Origin: an uncultured Bacteroidales bacterium | GTDB lineage: Bacteria; Bacteroidota; Bacteroidia; Bacteroidales; Lentimicrobiaceae | NCBI GenBank assembly: GCA_937894795.1 | Contig: CALCQV010000101.1 | Location: 21,351 to 85,350, forward strand | Length of the DNA stretch: 64,000 bases | Reading direction: 5' to 3' | Shown here: one piece after another, positions 34,524-43,047 of the stretch | How positions within the stretch are numbered: the stretch's first letter is position 1 | Layout: every line of letters begins with the position of its first letter | Notes under the pieces: model-generated | Databases searched by the model: none | What the model was told of the DNA's origin: nothing | The model's input: only the letters and a program-made list of their open reading frames with translations | Program-made: the position numbers and the translations under genes

Positions 34524-37061
34524 CTACATCGGATCTACATCAACAACAACTCTTACAGATTTGAAATCCTGCAATTGTTTGAATAGTTCAATTTGACGTG
34601 CTGTTTCAATTTTGAGATTTTGACCTATTTGACCTTTACCTATCTTTAATAGCAGATTCTTTAAGTATAAGTTTTTCACTCTGGAAACATTAGGATACTC
34701 CGGACCCAACATTAATTTGCCAAATAAGGGTTTGAGCATTTCCGCCAGTTTTGAAGCAGCTTTATCCAGTAATCTCTCATCCTTGTGTTTTAAGGAAATA
34801 GTAATGAGTCTATAATATGGGGGGTAGGAGAATTTTTGCCTATCATGCAATACTTGATTGTACATTGACAAATAGTCGTTATCAACTACCCACTTATGTA
34901 TTGCATGCGAAGGATTGTAAGTTTGAATCAGAACCAATCCCTGTTTTGATTTCCTTCCAGCTCTGCCACTTACCTGGGCAAGCATCTGGTAGCTGCGCTC
35001 AATAGCACGGAAATCAGGATAACTTATCAAGCCATCGGCATTGAGTACGCCAACCAGACTAACATTATCAAAGTCAAGGCCTTTAGTAACCATTTGGGTT
35101 CCGACAAGAACATCAGTTTTTCGTGTTTCAAACTCCAACATGATTTTATGGTATCCATGCTTTGTATGGGTTGTATCCAGATCCATTCTGGCAATAGTAA
35201 TATCAGGGAAAAGCAATGCCAGTTCTTCTTCAACTTTCTCAGTGCCAAATCCTTTAAGTTTAACTAAAGGACTACCACATTCAGGACATACTTTAGGAAC
35301 TGTTTGTGTATATCCACAGTAATGACACTTTAGCATATTAATGTGTTTGTGATAAGTAAGGGTAACATCACATTGTACGCATCCGGGAATATGGTTACAG
35401 GTTTCACATTCCATTCGAAGCGAAAAACCACGTCTGTTTTGGAATAGAATTACTTGCTCTCCTTTACTTATGGCCTTCTCAATTTCTTCAAGCAATTGAG
35501 GAGAAAAGTGCGACTTCATTCTTTTGAAGCGGGTTTCTTCTTTAATATTAACAATCCTGATTTCAGGCATTTGAATACCACCATATCTTTCATTGAGCTC
35601 AACCAGTTTATACTTTCCACTATTGGCATTAGTGAAACTTTCTATGGAAGGTGTGGCAGAACCAAGCAGAACAAAGGCATTATGCATTTTTCCCAGCATA
35701 ATAGCTGAATCACGAGCATTGTATCGAGGTGCCGGATCGGCTTGCTTATAAGATCCGTCATGTTCTTCATCCACTATAATCAATCCAAGATTTTTAAAAG
35801 GAAGAAACATTGCTGACCTGGCACCGAGAATTATTTTGAATGCCGCTCCAGTATTTTCTTTAACCATTGATTCGTTTGCTTTACTCCAGATCTCAATACG
35901 TTCGAATTCATTATACCGGGAGTGGTATACACCCACATCATTACCAAAAAACTTCTGAAGCCTTTTTACAATTTGGGAGGTCAGTGCAATCTCAGGTAAC
36001 AGATACAAAACCTGTTGATCATTACTAATTGCTTCATTTATTAGCCTTATGTAAATTTCAGTTTTTCCACTGGATGTAACGCCTTTTAACAATGCGACAT
36101 TTGGTTTGTGAATATTTTCAATAATCGAATCATAAGCAAGTTGCTGAGCATGCGTAAACTTAATGTTCTCTATTACATGAGTAGAATCTTTGGTCTCAAG
36201 CCTGCTAATGTTTCTCTGATAGATCTCTAATATCCCTTTCTTGACTAATCCATCTAGTTGTGAAGCATTCACTGCCGGTGTTTTTAAAAGATCAGACTTG
36301 CTTATTTCTTTTATACTGTCTGTGAAGCAGTGAGAAAGATTGATATAAGCCATTAGAAGTTGTAGTTGTTTGAAGGCTTTAGTATTTAACTTGTCCATTT
36401 CAGATTGCAAAAGGCTTTCATCTTTATACTTTTCTGATATACGCACAAACCACTCTATCCTGGGCTTATACCGTTCTGTTATTTCCTCGTCAACCCTTAT
36501 ATATTTCTTCTCCAACATAGTCTTAATAATGGGTATTACCTTTGAAATACCCACTATCCTGCTAATTTCAGTAATGCTTAGTATTTTCTGAATATTAAGA
36601 GCTTCTATAATCAGGAATTCATTGTCAGACAGTGTTTCAGAATCGTGTATATATTCGGGATCAAGAACAATTCTTGTTTCACTTGCCAGTTTGTAGGCGG
36701 AAGGAAGCGCAACATTCATCACTTCTCCAACAGTACACAAATAGTAGTTTGCCATCCATTCCCAGAAAAGTAATTGCATTTCATTTACAACCGGTATAGG
36801 ATCAACTATTGACAAAATATATTTTGCTGAGACAACCTTTGGTGGTTGATCAGTTAGTCGGCGTACTAACGCCGTATATAGTTTCTTTGAACCGAACTGA
36901 ACTACAACCCTAATGCCGGGGATGATTTCATTGTTCATCTCCTTCGGTATTCTATAAGTGAAATACCCTTTTATAGGCAATGGAAGAAGTACTTCGGCAA
37001 ATTGTGTTATGTAGTTATCGGTTGGCAAGGTTATTGAATTGATACAACAGAAATTGATCAT
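34524..37061 (-). CDS. priA: Primosomal replication restart helicase PriA
   Basis: Loads the replisome at stalled forks. 845 residues from ATG 37061: the N-terminal 3'-binding domain (EVLLPLPIKGYFTYRIP), a winged-helix part, helicase motifs LLKGVTSSGKTEIYIRL (Walker A), IIVDEEHDGSYKQ (DEEH), LGSATPS, and the zinc-binding insertion with eight cysteines (CETC, CVQC, CHYC, CPEC) before GTEKVEEEL and GTQMVTKGLDF. A -7 promoter box covers 37062-37069, so transcription should start near 37055, which would exclude ATG 37061 and favour the in-frame TTG 37028 (MPTDNYITQFAEV). Both starts leave all domains intact. Confidence 0.95.
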   Translation of the reverse strand: MINFCCINSITLPTDNYITQFAEVLLPLPIKGYFTYRIPKEMNNEIIPGIRVVVQFGSKKLYTALVRRLTDQPPKVVSAKYILSIVDPIPVVNEMQLLFWEWMANYYLCTVGEVMNVALPSAYKLASETRIVLDPEYIHDSETLSDNEFLIIEALNIQKILSITEISRIVGISKVIPIIKTMLEKKYIRVDEEITERYKPRIEWFVRISEKYKDESLLQSEMDKLNTKAFKQLQLLMAYINLSHCFTDSIKEISKSDLLKTPAVNASQLDGLVKKGILEIYQRNISRLETKDSTHVIENIKFTHAQQLAYDSIIENIHKPNVALLKGVTSSGKTEIYIRLINEAISNDQQVLYLLPEIALTSQIVKRLQKFFGNDVGVYHSRYNEFERIEIWSKANESMVKENTGAAFKIILGARSAMFLPFKNLGLIIVDEEHDGSYKQADPAPRYNARDSAIMLGKMHNAFVLLGSATPSIESFTNANSGKYKLVELNERYGGIQMPEIRIVNIKEETRFKRMKSHFSPQLLEEIEKAISKGEQVILFQNRRGFSLRMECETCNHIPGCVQCDVTLTYHKHINMLKCHYCGYTQTVPKVCPECGSPLVKLKGFGTEKVEEELALLFPDITIARMDLDTTHTKHGYHKIMLEFETRKTDVLVGTQMVTKGLDFDNVSLVGVLNADGLISYPDFRAIERSYQMLAQVSGRAGRKSKQGLVLIQTYNPSHAIHKWVVDNDYLSMYNQVLHDRQKFSYPPYYRLITISLKHKDERLLDKAASKLAEMLKPLFGKLMLGPEYPNVSRVKNLYLKNLLLKIGKGQIGQNLKIETARQIELFKQLQDFKSVRVVVDVDPM

Positions 37062-37069
37062 CAAAGATA
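37062..37069 (-). promoter_or_regulatory. -7 promoter box of priA
   Basis: Minus-strand TATCTTTG, directly before the first possible ATG of priA. If used, the true priA start is probably TTG 37028. No clear -33 TTG. Confidence 0.35.
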
Positions 37070-37250
37070 AGAAAAGCAGGTGATGAGTATTTGCTGTTAA
37101 AATATTTTAGAGTATGCAATCGTCCAATAATAATTACTATTTTTAAGGTGAATAATTTGCATAATTGTTTGCCGAGAGAGCTATTAAGTTAAACCGGCAT
37201 CAGAATAATTATTTGTAAATAAGGATATTAATCAGTTAATATGTATCATC

Positions 37251-38090
37251 ATGAAATGGATAGGTCGAAGAGGAAGTACAAATGTTGATGACCGCAGAGG
37301 CATGTCAGGTGGTCAGATAGCTATGGGTGGTGGTATTGGTACCATCGTTATTGTAGCCATAGTATGGTTGCTTGGTGGAGATCCATCACAGGTGCTAAAT
37401 GTAATGAATAACCAATCGTCACAGGAAGTTCCAACAACAGCAGCTCAGGATAGCATGGCTCAATTTGTTTCAGTAGTGCTTGCTGATACTGAGGAAATCT
37501 GGGGTTCTATATTTGCATCTTATGGTGAAACATACCGGGTTCCTAAGCTAGTTCTTTTTAGAGGTGGTGTGCAGTCAGGTTGCGGCTCAGCCAGTTCTGC
37601 AAGTGGTCCTTTCTATTGCTCTGCTGATGAGAGTGTTTATATAGATCTTAGCTTTTGTGATGAATTGAGAGAGCGTTTTGGAGCTCCCGGTGATTTCGCA
37701 ATAGCTTATGTGCTGGCACATGAGGTCGGCCATCATGTGCAACATTTGTTGGGGACATTAGGTAAAGTAAACGAAGCAAGAAGTAACACAAATCAAAAAC
37801 AAGCAAATCGACTTACCGTACTGCTGGAACTTCAGGCTGATTATTATGCCGGTGTTTGGGCATATCATGCTCAAAATACACTCAATATCCTGGAAGAAGG
37901 TGATATTGCTGAGGCATTACAAGCAGCTTCGGCGGTTGGTGATGATCGTATTCAAATGGAGACTCAGGGTACTATTGTTCCTGATGCTTTTACTCATGGA
38001 ACCTCAGAACAACGAATGACCTGGTTTAAAAATGGTTATATGTCAGGCAGACTGGAAGGAGGTGATACCTTTGCCAGAGGAGCTGTTTGA
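37251..38090 (+). CDS. YpfJ-type neutral zinc metallopeptidase
   Basis: 279 residues. The N-terminus MKWIGRRGSTNVDDRRG is the family signature; a Gly-rich segment and one membrane helix (about 28-42) follow. The catalytic motif is HEVGHH (residues 157-162) with a downstream ELQADYYAGVWA carrying the third ligand. Conserved GxxSGCGSASSASGPFYCSAD holds two cysteines. Such proteins are membrane-anchored zinc peptidases of unknown physiological substrate. It is divergent from priA and is followed by a very strong terminator hairpin. Confidence 0.93.
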   Translation: MKWIGRRGSTNVDDRRGMSGGQIAMGGGIGTIVIVAIVWLLGGDPSQVLNVMNNQSSQEVPTTAAQDSMAQFVSVVLADTEEIWGSIFASYGETYRVPKLVLFRGGVQSGCGSASSASGPFYCSADESVYIDLSFCDELRERFGAPGDFAIAYVLAHEVGHHVQHLLGTLGKVNEARSNTNQKQANRLTVLLELQADYYAGVWAYHAQNTLNILEEGDIAEALQAASAVGDDRIQMETQGTIVPDAFTHGTSEQRMTWFKNGYMSGRLEGGDTFARGAV

Positions 38091-38110
38091 GAAATTTCAT
38101 TTATGAATCA

Positions 38111-38146
38111 TTAAAAACAAAGGTGCAGAAGCACCTTTGTTTTTAA
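38111..38146. terminator. Strong perfect-stem terminator after the YpfJ-type gene
   Basis: A perfect 16-bp inverted repeat, TTAAAAACAAAGGTGC (38111-38126) and its complement (38131-38146), around loop AGAA. The right arm ends in TTTTTAA and the left arm gives a T-run on the other strand, so it works in both directions between genes ending at 38090 (plus) and 38210 (minus). Confidence 0.85.
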
Positions 38147-38209
38147 TAGTAAATTGAATGTCAGTAGATGCTAAATATTCTCCTTATTTATTGAAAATAA
38201 AGGTTTTAC

Positions 38210-39394
38210 TTATTTATATTTATCTTTCTTGCTACCATGGTAAAGATCAAATCCTACAAAGCGACATTCAAGCTGGCCATTCCACAGAATCTTCTTCGCC
38301 ATTGGCCTTAATCCTACTAATTTTATGGCTTGAAGATCTGAAGATATTAGCCATGCTTTATAGCCTTCAAAGTTTCTTTTAAGTGCACTACCCATATCAC
38401 GATACAGTTCTTGCAGATCATCCACTTCAATTCGTTCTCCATAAGGCGGATTGCTGACTAAAATACCGGCTCCTTCGGGAGGCTTTATATCTTTGAAATC
38501 AGCCACCTGAAGTTTTATATCCTTGTGCAAAGAAGCATTTCGAATATTAGCTTCTGCAGCTTTAAGGTTACGGGCTGAAATATCTGAACCTCTTATTTCG
38601 ATATCCAGATCACGCTGATCAGTTAAAGCTTCATCCTTCACTTTATTCCACAACTGTGGAGAAAAGTCCTTCCATTTCATAAAACCATATTCTTCCCTGA
38701 ACTGGCCTGCCGGAAGATTCATTGCAATCATAGCAGCTTCTATTAATAATGTACCTGATCCACACATCCAGTCGATAAAGTTAGATTCACCATGCCATCC
38801 CGTAAGCATTATCATGCCTGCTGCTAATACTTCGTTTAATGGAGCTTCGGCGTTCACCGTATGATAACCTCTCTTATGTAATGACGCACCTGAACTATCT
38901 AGTGATACGTTTACCGTATCTTTATATATGTGAAGATTGATACGGAGAACAGGATTTTCAAGATCAACAGATGGCCTAATGCCCGTTCTTTCTCTAAAGC
39001 GATCTACTATAGCATCTTTGGCCCGTTGTGATACGAAATGTGAATGTGTGAAAATGGAATTCCCTATAGTTGAATCAATGGATAATGTATGATCAGGTTC
39101 CATGTAATCTTCCCATGGTATATCGTGTATCCGGTTATAAAACTCTCTTTCGTCTCTGAAAGTAATTTGGTTTATTGGCTTTAATATTCGCAAAGCTGTT
39201 CGACAATGGTAATTTGCCTTATACAACAATCTTTGGTTACCCTCAAATGAAACAGCTCTTTTCAGAATTTCGATATTTTCTGCTCCTAATTTACTCAATT
39301 CTCCGGCTAGAACTTCTTCCAGACCAGCAGGTGATTTTGCAAGAAAAGATTGCGAGTCAGTTGTTTTAGCTGAGCTATCTTTATTATCATTCAT
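38210..39394 (-). CDS. THUMP-domain class I SAM-dependent RNA methyltransferase (RlmL/YpsC-like)
   Basis: 394 residues. The N-terminal ferredoxin-like and THUMP domains cover about 15-165 (AKSPAGLEEVLAGELSKLGAENIE ... RIHDIPWEDYM, in pieces). The C-terminal Rossmann methyltransferase domain has NFIDWMCGSGTLLIEAAMIAMN (SAM motif) and the catalytic NPPYGER motif, typical of enzymes forming N2-methylguanosine. It matches the N-terminal half of RlmL, which methylates 23S rRNA, and lacks the RlmK half. The exact RNA target is inferred, not shown. Confidence 0.9.
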   Translation of the reverse strand: MNDNKDSSAKTTDSQSFLAKSPAGLEEVLAGELSKLGAENIEILKRAVSFEGNQRLLYKANYHCRTALRILKPINQITFRDEREFYNRIHDIPWEDYMEPDHTLSIDSTIGNSIFTHSHFVSQRAKDAIVDRFRERTGIRPSVDLENPVLRINLHIYKDTVNVSLDSSGASLHKRGYHTVNAEAPLNEVLAAGMIMLTGWHGESNFIDWMCGSGTLLIEAAMIAMNLPAGQFREEYGFMKWKDFSPQLWNKVKDEALTDQRDLDIEIRGSDISARNLKAAEANIRNASLHKDIKLQVADFKDIKPPEGAGILVSNPPYGERIEVDDLQELYRDMGSALKRNFEGYKAWLISSDLQAIKLVGLRPMAKKILWNGQLECRFVGFDLYHGSKKDKYK

Positions 39395-39457
39395 TTGAGA
39401 GTATTTAATAGGGAATATTTGTTAGGTTTAAAATTATTGATGCTTTTGTCTGATTTT

Positions 39458-39853
39458 TCACAAGCTCATATATTTTGTTTTGAGCTTATTAAGAAAATCA
39501 TTCTTATTTACAATAAACCGTTCGTGCAATCCTTCTCCAATCATTCCAAATTCGTCGAAAGCATGCACGGCAAAAATTAGTTTCCGGTCGTCCTGGCCTA
39601 TCAATTCTGAGGTACATTCAACTGCCCTGCCAATTGGTGTTGCCTTAAGATGTTTCACATTAACCATAGTACCTAAAGTAATATGCTCTGACGGTAATAA
39701 TGCTTGCACACTCAGCTGACATGTTTTTTCCATAAGGGCAATCATAGCTGGTGTTGCAAACACATCCACTAAACCTGATCCATAAGCTGTGGCTGTTAAA
39801 TCCTGAGTTACCGTTATCCGCTCAATTCCCTTAGTGCCTATTTCAATTTTCAT
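39458..39853 (-). CDS. Hot-dog thioesterase, fluoroacetyl-CoA thioesterase (FlK)-like
   Basis: 131 residues of a hot-dog fold. The FlK catalytic trio is conserved in spacing: Thr34 (VFATPAMIALME), Glu42 and His68 (VNVKHLKATPIG), separated by 8 and 26 residues as Thr42, Glu50 and His76 are in FlK. Most FlK relatives are ordinary acyl-CoA thioesterases and the substrate here is unknown. It is 52 bases downstream of osmC on the same strand and may be cotranscribed with it. Confidence 0.85.
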   Translation of the reverse strand: MKIEIGTKGIERITVTQDLTATAYGSGLVDVFATPAMIALMEKTCQLSVQALLPSEHITLGTMVNVKHLKATPIGRAVECTSELIGQDDRKLIFAVHAFDEFGMIGEGLHERFIVNKNDFLNKLKTKYMSL

Positions 39854-39905
39854 AAATATGTGTTACTATTAAATCATCAGTTCCTGCAGAATTTATAAAG
39901 AGATC

Positions 39906-40316
39906 TCACTCAAATATAACATTCACTACTTGTTTTAATTCAGGGTGCAGGCTAAAGGCAACCGGACACGTTTTAGTAATTTGATTAATGATCTTTTTTT
40001 CTTTCTCAGTATAGCCATTATCTGGGAAATGGAGGTCTACAATAATCTCATCAACACGACGTGGGTCAGATGCCATTATTTTTGTCACCTCTCCTCTAAC
40101 TCCTTCCATGCTAAATCCATGTGTTTGTGATGCCATTCCCATAATAGTGACCATACAAACACCGAGAGATGTTGCTAACAGATCAGTAGGAGAGAAAGCG
40201 GATCCCTTACCATTATTATCTACCGGAGCATCTGTAATAAATACCTGTCCCGATTTTTCATGTTTTACTTCAAGCTGAAGATTACCCAGATACTTAAATG
40301 ATGAAGTTTTTGCCAT
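39906..40316 (-). CDS. OsmC-family peroxiredoxin-like protein
   Basis: 136 residues with both redox cysteines of the OsmC fold: one in DLLATSLGVCMVTIMG and one in TKTCPVAFSLHPE. OsmC/Ohr proteins reduce organic hydroperoxides in the cytosol through this Cys pair. The short YhfA-like form fits its length. In contrast to the peroxiredoxin homologue at 11687, this protein has its catalytic residues. Divergent from the histidine kinase gene, with a promoter box 17 bases before its start. Confidence 0.9.
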   Translation of the reverse strand: MAKTSSFKYLGNLQLEVKHEKSGQVFITDAPVDNNGKGSAFSPTDLLATSLGVCMVTIMGMASQTHGFSMEGVRGEVTKIMASDPRRVDEIIVDLHFPDNGYTEKEKKIINQITKTCPVAFSLHPELKQVVNVIFE

Positions 40317-40333
40317 TTTACTTTAATTTACAG

Positions 40334-40341
40334 CAAAAATA
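40334..40341 (-). promoter_or_regulatory. -7 promoter box of osmC-like gene
   Basis: Minus-strand TATTTTTG followed by C, 17 bases before the ATG at 40316. Fits TAnnTTTG; no -33 TTG at the usual spacing. Confidence 0.4.
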
Positions 40342-40507
40342 CGGAAATTAAAGATAGGCAGTTTATATAGAAGAGACAAACGGCAATCCCTATAATGATA
40401 ATAGCAATTGAGGCATGGGAGGATTAAACGTATCAAATTAGAATGAATGAAGGTGATGCTGATCATAGTGAGGCAGCCTTTCGCTGTAATTCTACTGCTA
40501 TTTATCT

Positions 40508-40515
40508 TATTTTTG
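40508..40515 (+). promoter_or_regulatory. -7 promoter box of the two-component operon
   Basis: TATTTTTG lies 20 bases before ATG 40536. It supports that ATG over the in-frame ATG at 40443, which lies upstream of the expected transcription start. Confidence 0.4.
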
Positions 40516-40535
40516 TGGTTGATAACTTATATTTA

Positions 40536-41828
40536 ATGAAAAAGAACAACATAGCAATCATTATATCTTTTACAGCTCTGGCGTTGGTAGGAATCATTTT
40601 CATACAGTTTTACTGGATGAGAAATGCATTAAGGTTACAGGAAGAATTATTTGATAATAGTGTTAGTGTTACACTAAAGAGTGTTGTTAACCGAATGTTT
40701 GATGAAAAAGCTACAGATGAAATGGAACCATTTGTTTGTAGTGCTGATTGCGATCATCGTACTATGCAAGTGTTGACAGCCATTAATCCTTTGCGTCTTG
40801 ATTCCCTTATGCATGAAGAATTTGGTGGAATGGAAATCACAAGACAATATGTTTGGGGTGTGTTTGATCCTGAATCAGGAGCTTTCTTTGCCGGTGACGA
40901 TGGCAATGAGAAAAGGAACATCCTCAAATCAAATCACAGAGCATCTTTATCATGCTTGTACAAGAAAGAACAGTTGATTTTAGGGGTTTATTTTCCAAAT
41001 GAAAGTAGTGTATTATTAAGTCGGATTATCCCATGGATGTTGATTTCATTGCTCTTTATATCTATAGTAGGGTTTGCTTTTACCTATATGATCTTTTCAT
41101 TTAATCGGCAAAAGAAACTATCAGAAATCAAATCAGATTTTGTGAATAATATGACTCATGAGCTTAAAACTCCCATCTCAACAATTTCATTAGCCAGTGA
41201 GTTGCTCATAAAATCCGTTAATCCGTTATCTGAAGATAAAACGCGTAAATATGCCCGGATGATCTTTGATGAAAACCAGCGTTTGCAACAGCAGGTTGAA
41301 CAGGTATTACAGATGTCTGTTCTTGAGGAGGGTACTTTCAAACTTGATTTTACAACTTTTAATGCCCACAACATCATTGAACAATGTATTTCACGGTTTG
41401 ACCTGGTGATTCGAAGTGCAGAAGGCACTTTAAAGATGATTCCCAACGCTGAGAATAGTCAGTTGACTGCGGACATGATGCATTTTCAGAATATCATCTG
41501 TAATCTTCTGGACAATGCCATAAAATATTCACCTGTTAAGCGTGATATAAAAGTAATGACTCGTAATGAGGAAAGCGCATTTGTGGTTGCCGTTCATGAT
41601 AATGGACTTGGTATCAGTAAAGAAAATCAGAAAATGATTTTTGAAAAGTTATATAGAGTACCAACGGGTAACAGGCATGATGTTAAGGGATTCGGTTTAG
41701 GCTTGTATTATGTGAAAACAATTGTTGAAGCGTTGAATGGCAAAGTTAATGTGCGTAGTGAGTTGAATAAGGGAAGTGTTTTCGAAGTTTATATACCATT
41801 AAAAATCACAGTGGAATCGTATGAATAA
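40536..41828 (+). CDS. Membrane sensor histidine kinase
   Basis: 430 residues from ATG 40536. First membrane helix 7-27, a periplasmic sensor region about 30-163, second helix 164-188, then HisKA with FVNNMTHELKTPIST (His208), and an HATPase domain with NLLDNAIKYSP (N box), VHDNGLGIS and GFGLGLYYVKTIVEAL (G boxes). The periplasmic region contains CSADCDH (Cys68, Cys72, His74) and Cys140, a possible metal- or redox-sensing group. The layout matches Bacteroides RprX-type kinases. It overlaps the response regulator gene by 8 bases, forming one operon. The start is chosen from the promoter box and from the position of the first helix. Confidence 0.92.
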   Translation: MKKNNIAIIISFTALALVGIIFIQFYWMRNALRLQEELFDNSVSVTLKSVVNRMFDEKATDEMEPFVCSADCDHRTMQVLTAINPLRLDSLMHEEFGGMEITRQYVWGVFDPESGAFFAGDDGNEKRNILKSNHRASLSCLYKKEQLILGVYFPNESSVLLSRIIPWMLISLLFISIVGFAFTYMIFSFNRQKKLSEIKSDFVNNMTHELKTPISTISLASELLIKSVNPLSEDKTRKYARMIFDENQRLQQQVEQVLQMSVLEEGTFKLDFTTFNAHNIIEQCISRFDLVIRSAEGTLKMIPNAENSQLTADMMHFQNIICNLLDNAIKYSPVKRDIKVMTRNEESAFVVAVHDNGLGISKENQKMIFEKLYRVPTGNRHDVKGFGLGLYYVKTIVEALNGKVNVRSELNKGSVFEVYIPLKITVESYE

Positions 41829-42543
41829 TAACGCATGTATACTATTAGTGGAGGATGATTTAAATTTGGGTAATCTCGTTGAAGAATACCTGAATATGCT
41901 TGGCTATACTACTATTCTTGCTGTGGATGGTAACGAAGGACTTCAACTTTATAAATCACAGCCATTTGATCTTTGTATTCTTGATGTTATGTTGCCAAAA
42001 AAGGATGGTTTCACATTGGCAACCGAAATCAGAGAACTTAATGAAATAATACCTATTATTTTTTTAACTGCAAGAGGCCAGAATGAAGACAGAATAAAAG
42101 GATTTAAAGCAGGCTGTGATGATTATATCACAAAGCCATTCAGTAGTGAGGAACTGGCTCTTCGAATAGAGGCTATACTTAAAAGGTGCGGCTTTAATTC
42201 TAATGGTAAGAATAATAGAAACAATGAAAAAATTTCCATCGGTAATTATCTTTTTGATCCTTTTAATCAACAGTTATCTTTAGATGGTACCATTCAGAAC
42301 CTTACTGTAAAAGAGAGCGCATTGCTTAAAGCCCTGTGTATGAATATGGGTAACCTACTTCCCAGAGATCAAGCTCAAAAGGAAGTATGGGGAACGAGTG
42401 ATTATTTTATTGGGCGTAGCATGGATGTTTTTATTACCAAGTTAAGGAAATATCTGAGCCATGATCCCAATGTCGCCATATTGAATGTACATGGAGCAGG
42501 TTTCAAGTTGGAAGTAAAGGGCAACCAGGTTATTGAACATTGA
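41821..42543 (+). CDS. OmpR-family response regulator
   Basis: 240 residues: receiver domain 1-120 with acidic pocket EDD (11-13), phospho-acceptor Asp55 (CILDVMLPKKDG), Thr in FLTARG and Lys in YITKPFS; then an OmpR/PhoB winged-helix DNA-binding domain from about 140 (NLTVKESALLKAL, SMDVFITKLRKYL, ILNVHGAGFKLEV). Cognate partner of the kinase by the 8-base overlap. It resembles Bacteroides RprY. The regulon is not visible. Confidence 0.94.
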   Translation: MNNNACILLVEDDLNLGNLVEEYLNMLGYTTILAVDGNEGLQLYKSQPFDLCILDVMLPKKDGFTLATEIRELNEIIPIIFLTARGQNEDRIKGFKAGCDDYITKPFSSEELALRIEAILKRCGFNSNGKNNRNNEKISIGNYLFDPFNQQLSLDGTIQNLTVKESALLKALCMNMGNLLPRDQAQKEVWGTSDYFIGRSMDVFITKLRKYLSHDPNVAILNVHGAGFKLEVKGNQVIEH

Positions 42544-42603
42544 TAATATTCAATTGTATAATTGTAAGTTTTTCGCAAGTCGTTTTAGAATCCAGATTAA
42601 GAT

Positions 42604-42933
42604 ATGACAATAGAGGATGCCCAGAAATTGGTTGATGATTGGATTAGGCTTAAAGGGATCAGGTACTTTAATGAACTGACCAACACCGCACTATTAATGG
42701 AAGAAGTAGGTGAAGTTGCACGGATAATGGCCAGGCAATTTGGAGAACAATCTGCAAAGTCCGGTGAACCGGATATGGACCTTGGTGATGAAATGGCTGA
42801 TGTGCTGTTTGTATTAATATGTCTCGCCAATCAAACCGGAATAGATTTGACAGTTGCCTTTGAGAAGAATTTGCAGAAAAAGAATCAAAGAGATGGTGAG
42901 AGACACCTTAATAATCCCAAGTTAGGCAGGTAA
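42604..42933 (+). CDS. MazG-like nucleotide pyrophosphohydrolase, single domain
   Basis: 109 residues with the MazG-type metal-binding helices: ALLMEEVGEVARIMAR (EExxE) and DEMADVLFVLICLANQ (ExxD). It is the small all-alpha NTP pyrophosphatase form found alone in many Bacteroidota, distinct from the two-domain MazG at 12440. Probable role is removal of non-canonical dNTPs; substrate not determined. It follows the response regulator by 60 bases on the same strand. Confidence 0.9.
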   Translation: MTIEDAQKLVDDWIRLKGIRYFNELTNTALLMEEVGEVARIMARQFGEQSAKSGEPDMDLGDEMADVLFVLICLANQTGIDLTVAFEKNLQKKNQRDGERHLNNPKLGR

Positions 42934-43047
42934 ACTAAATTGATTACGGGCAAAAAGTGATTAAAAACAGATGTTTTATATTCATTCCAAGAATAAGTTT
43001 TGATCAACATATTTATAAATCCATCTCAATTTAACGTTCTAAGTGCT

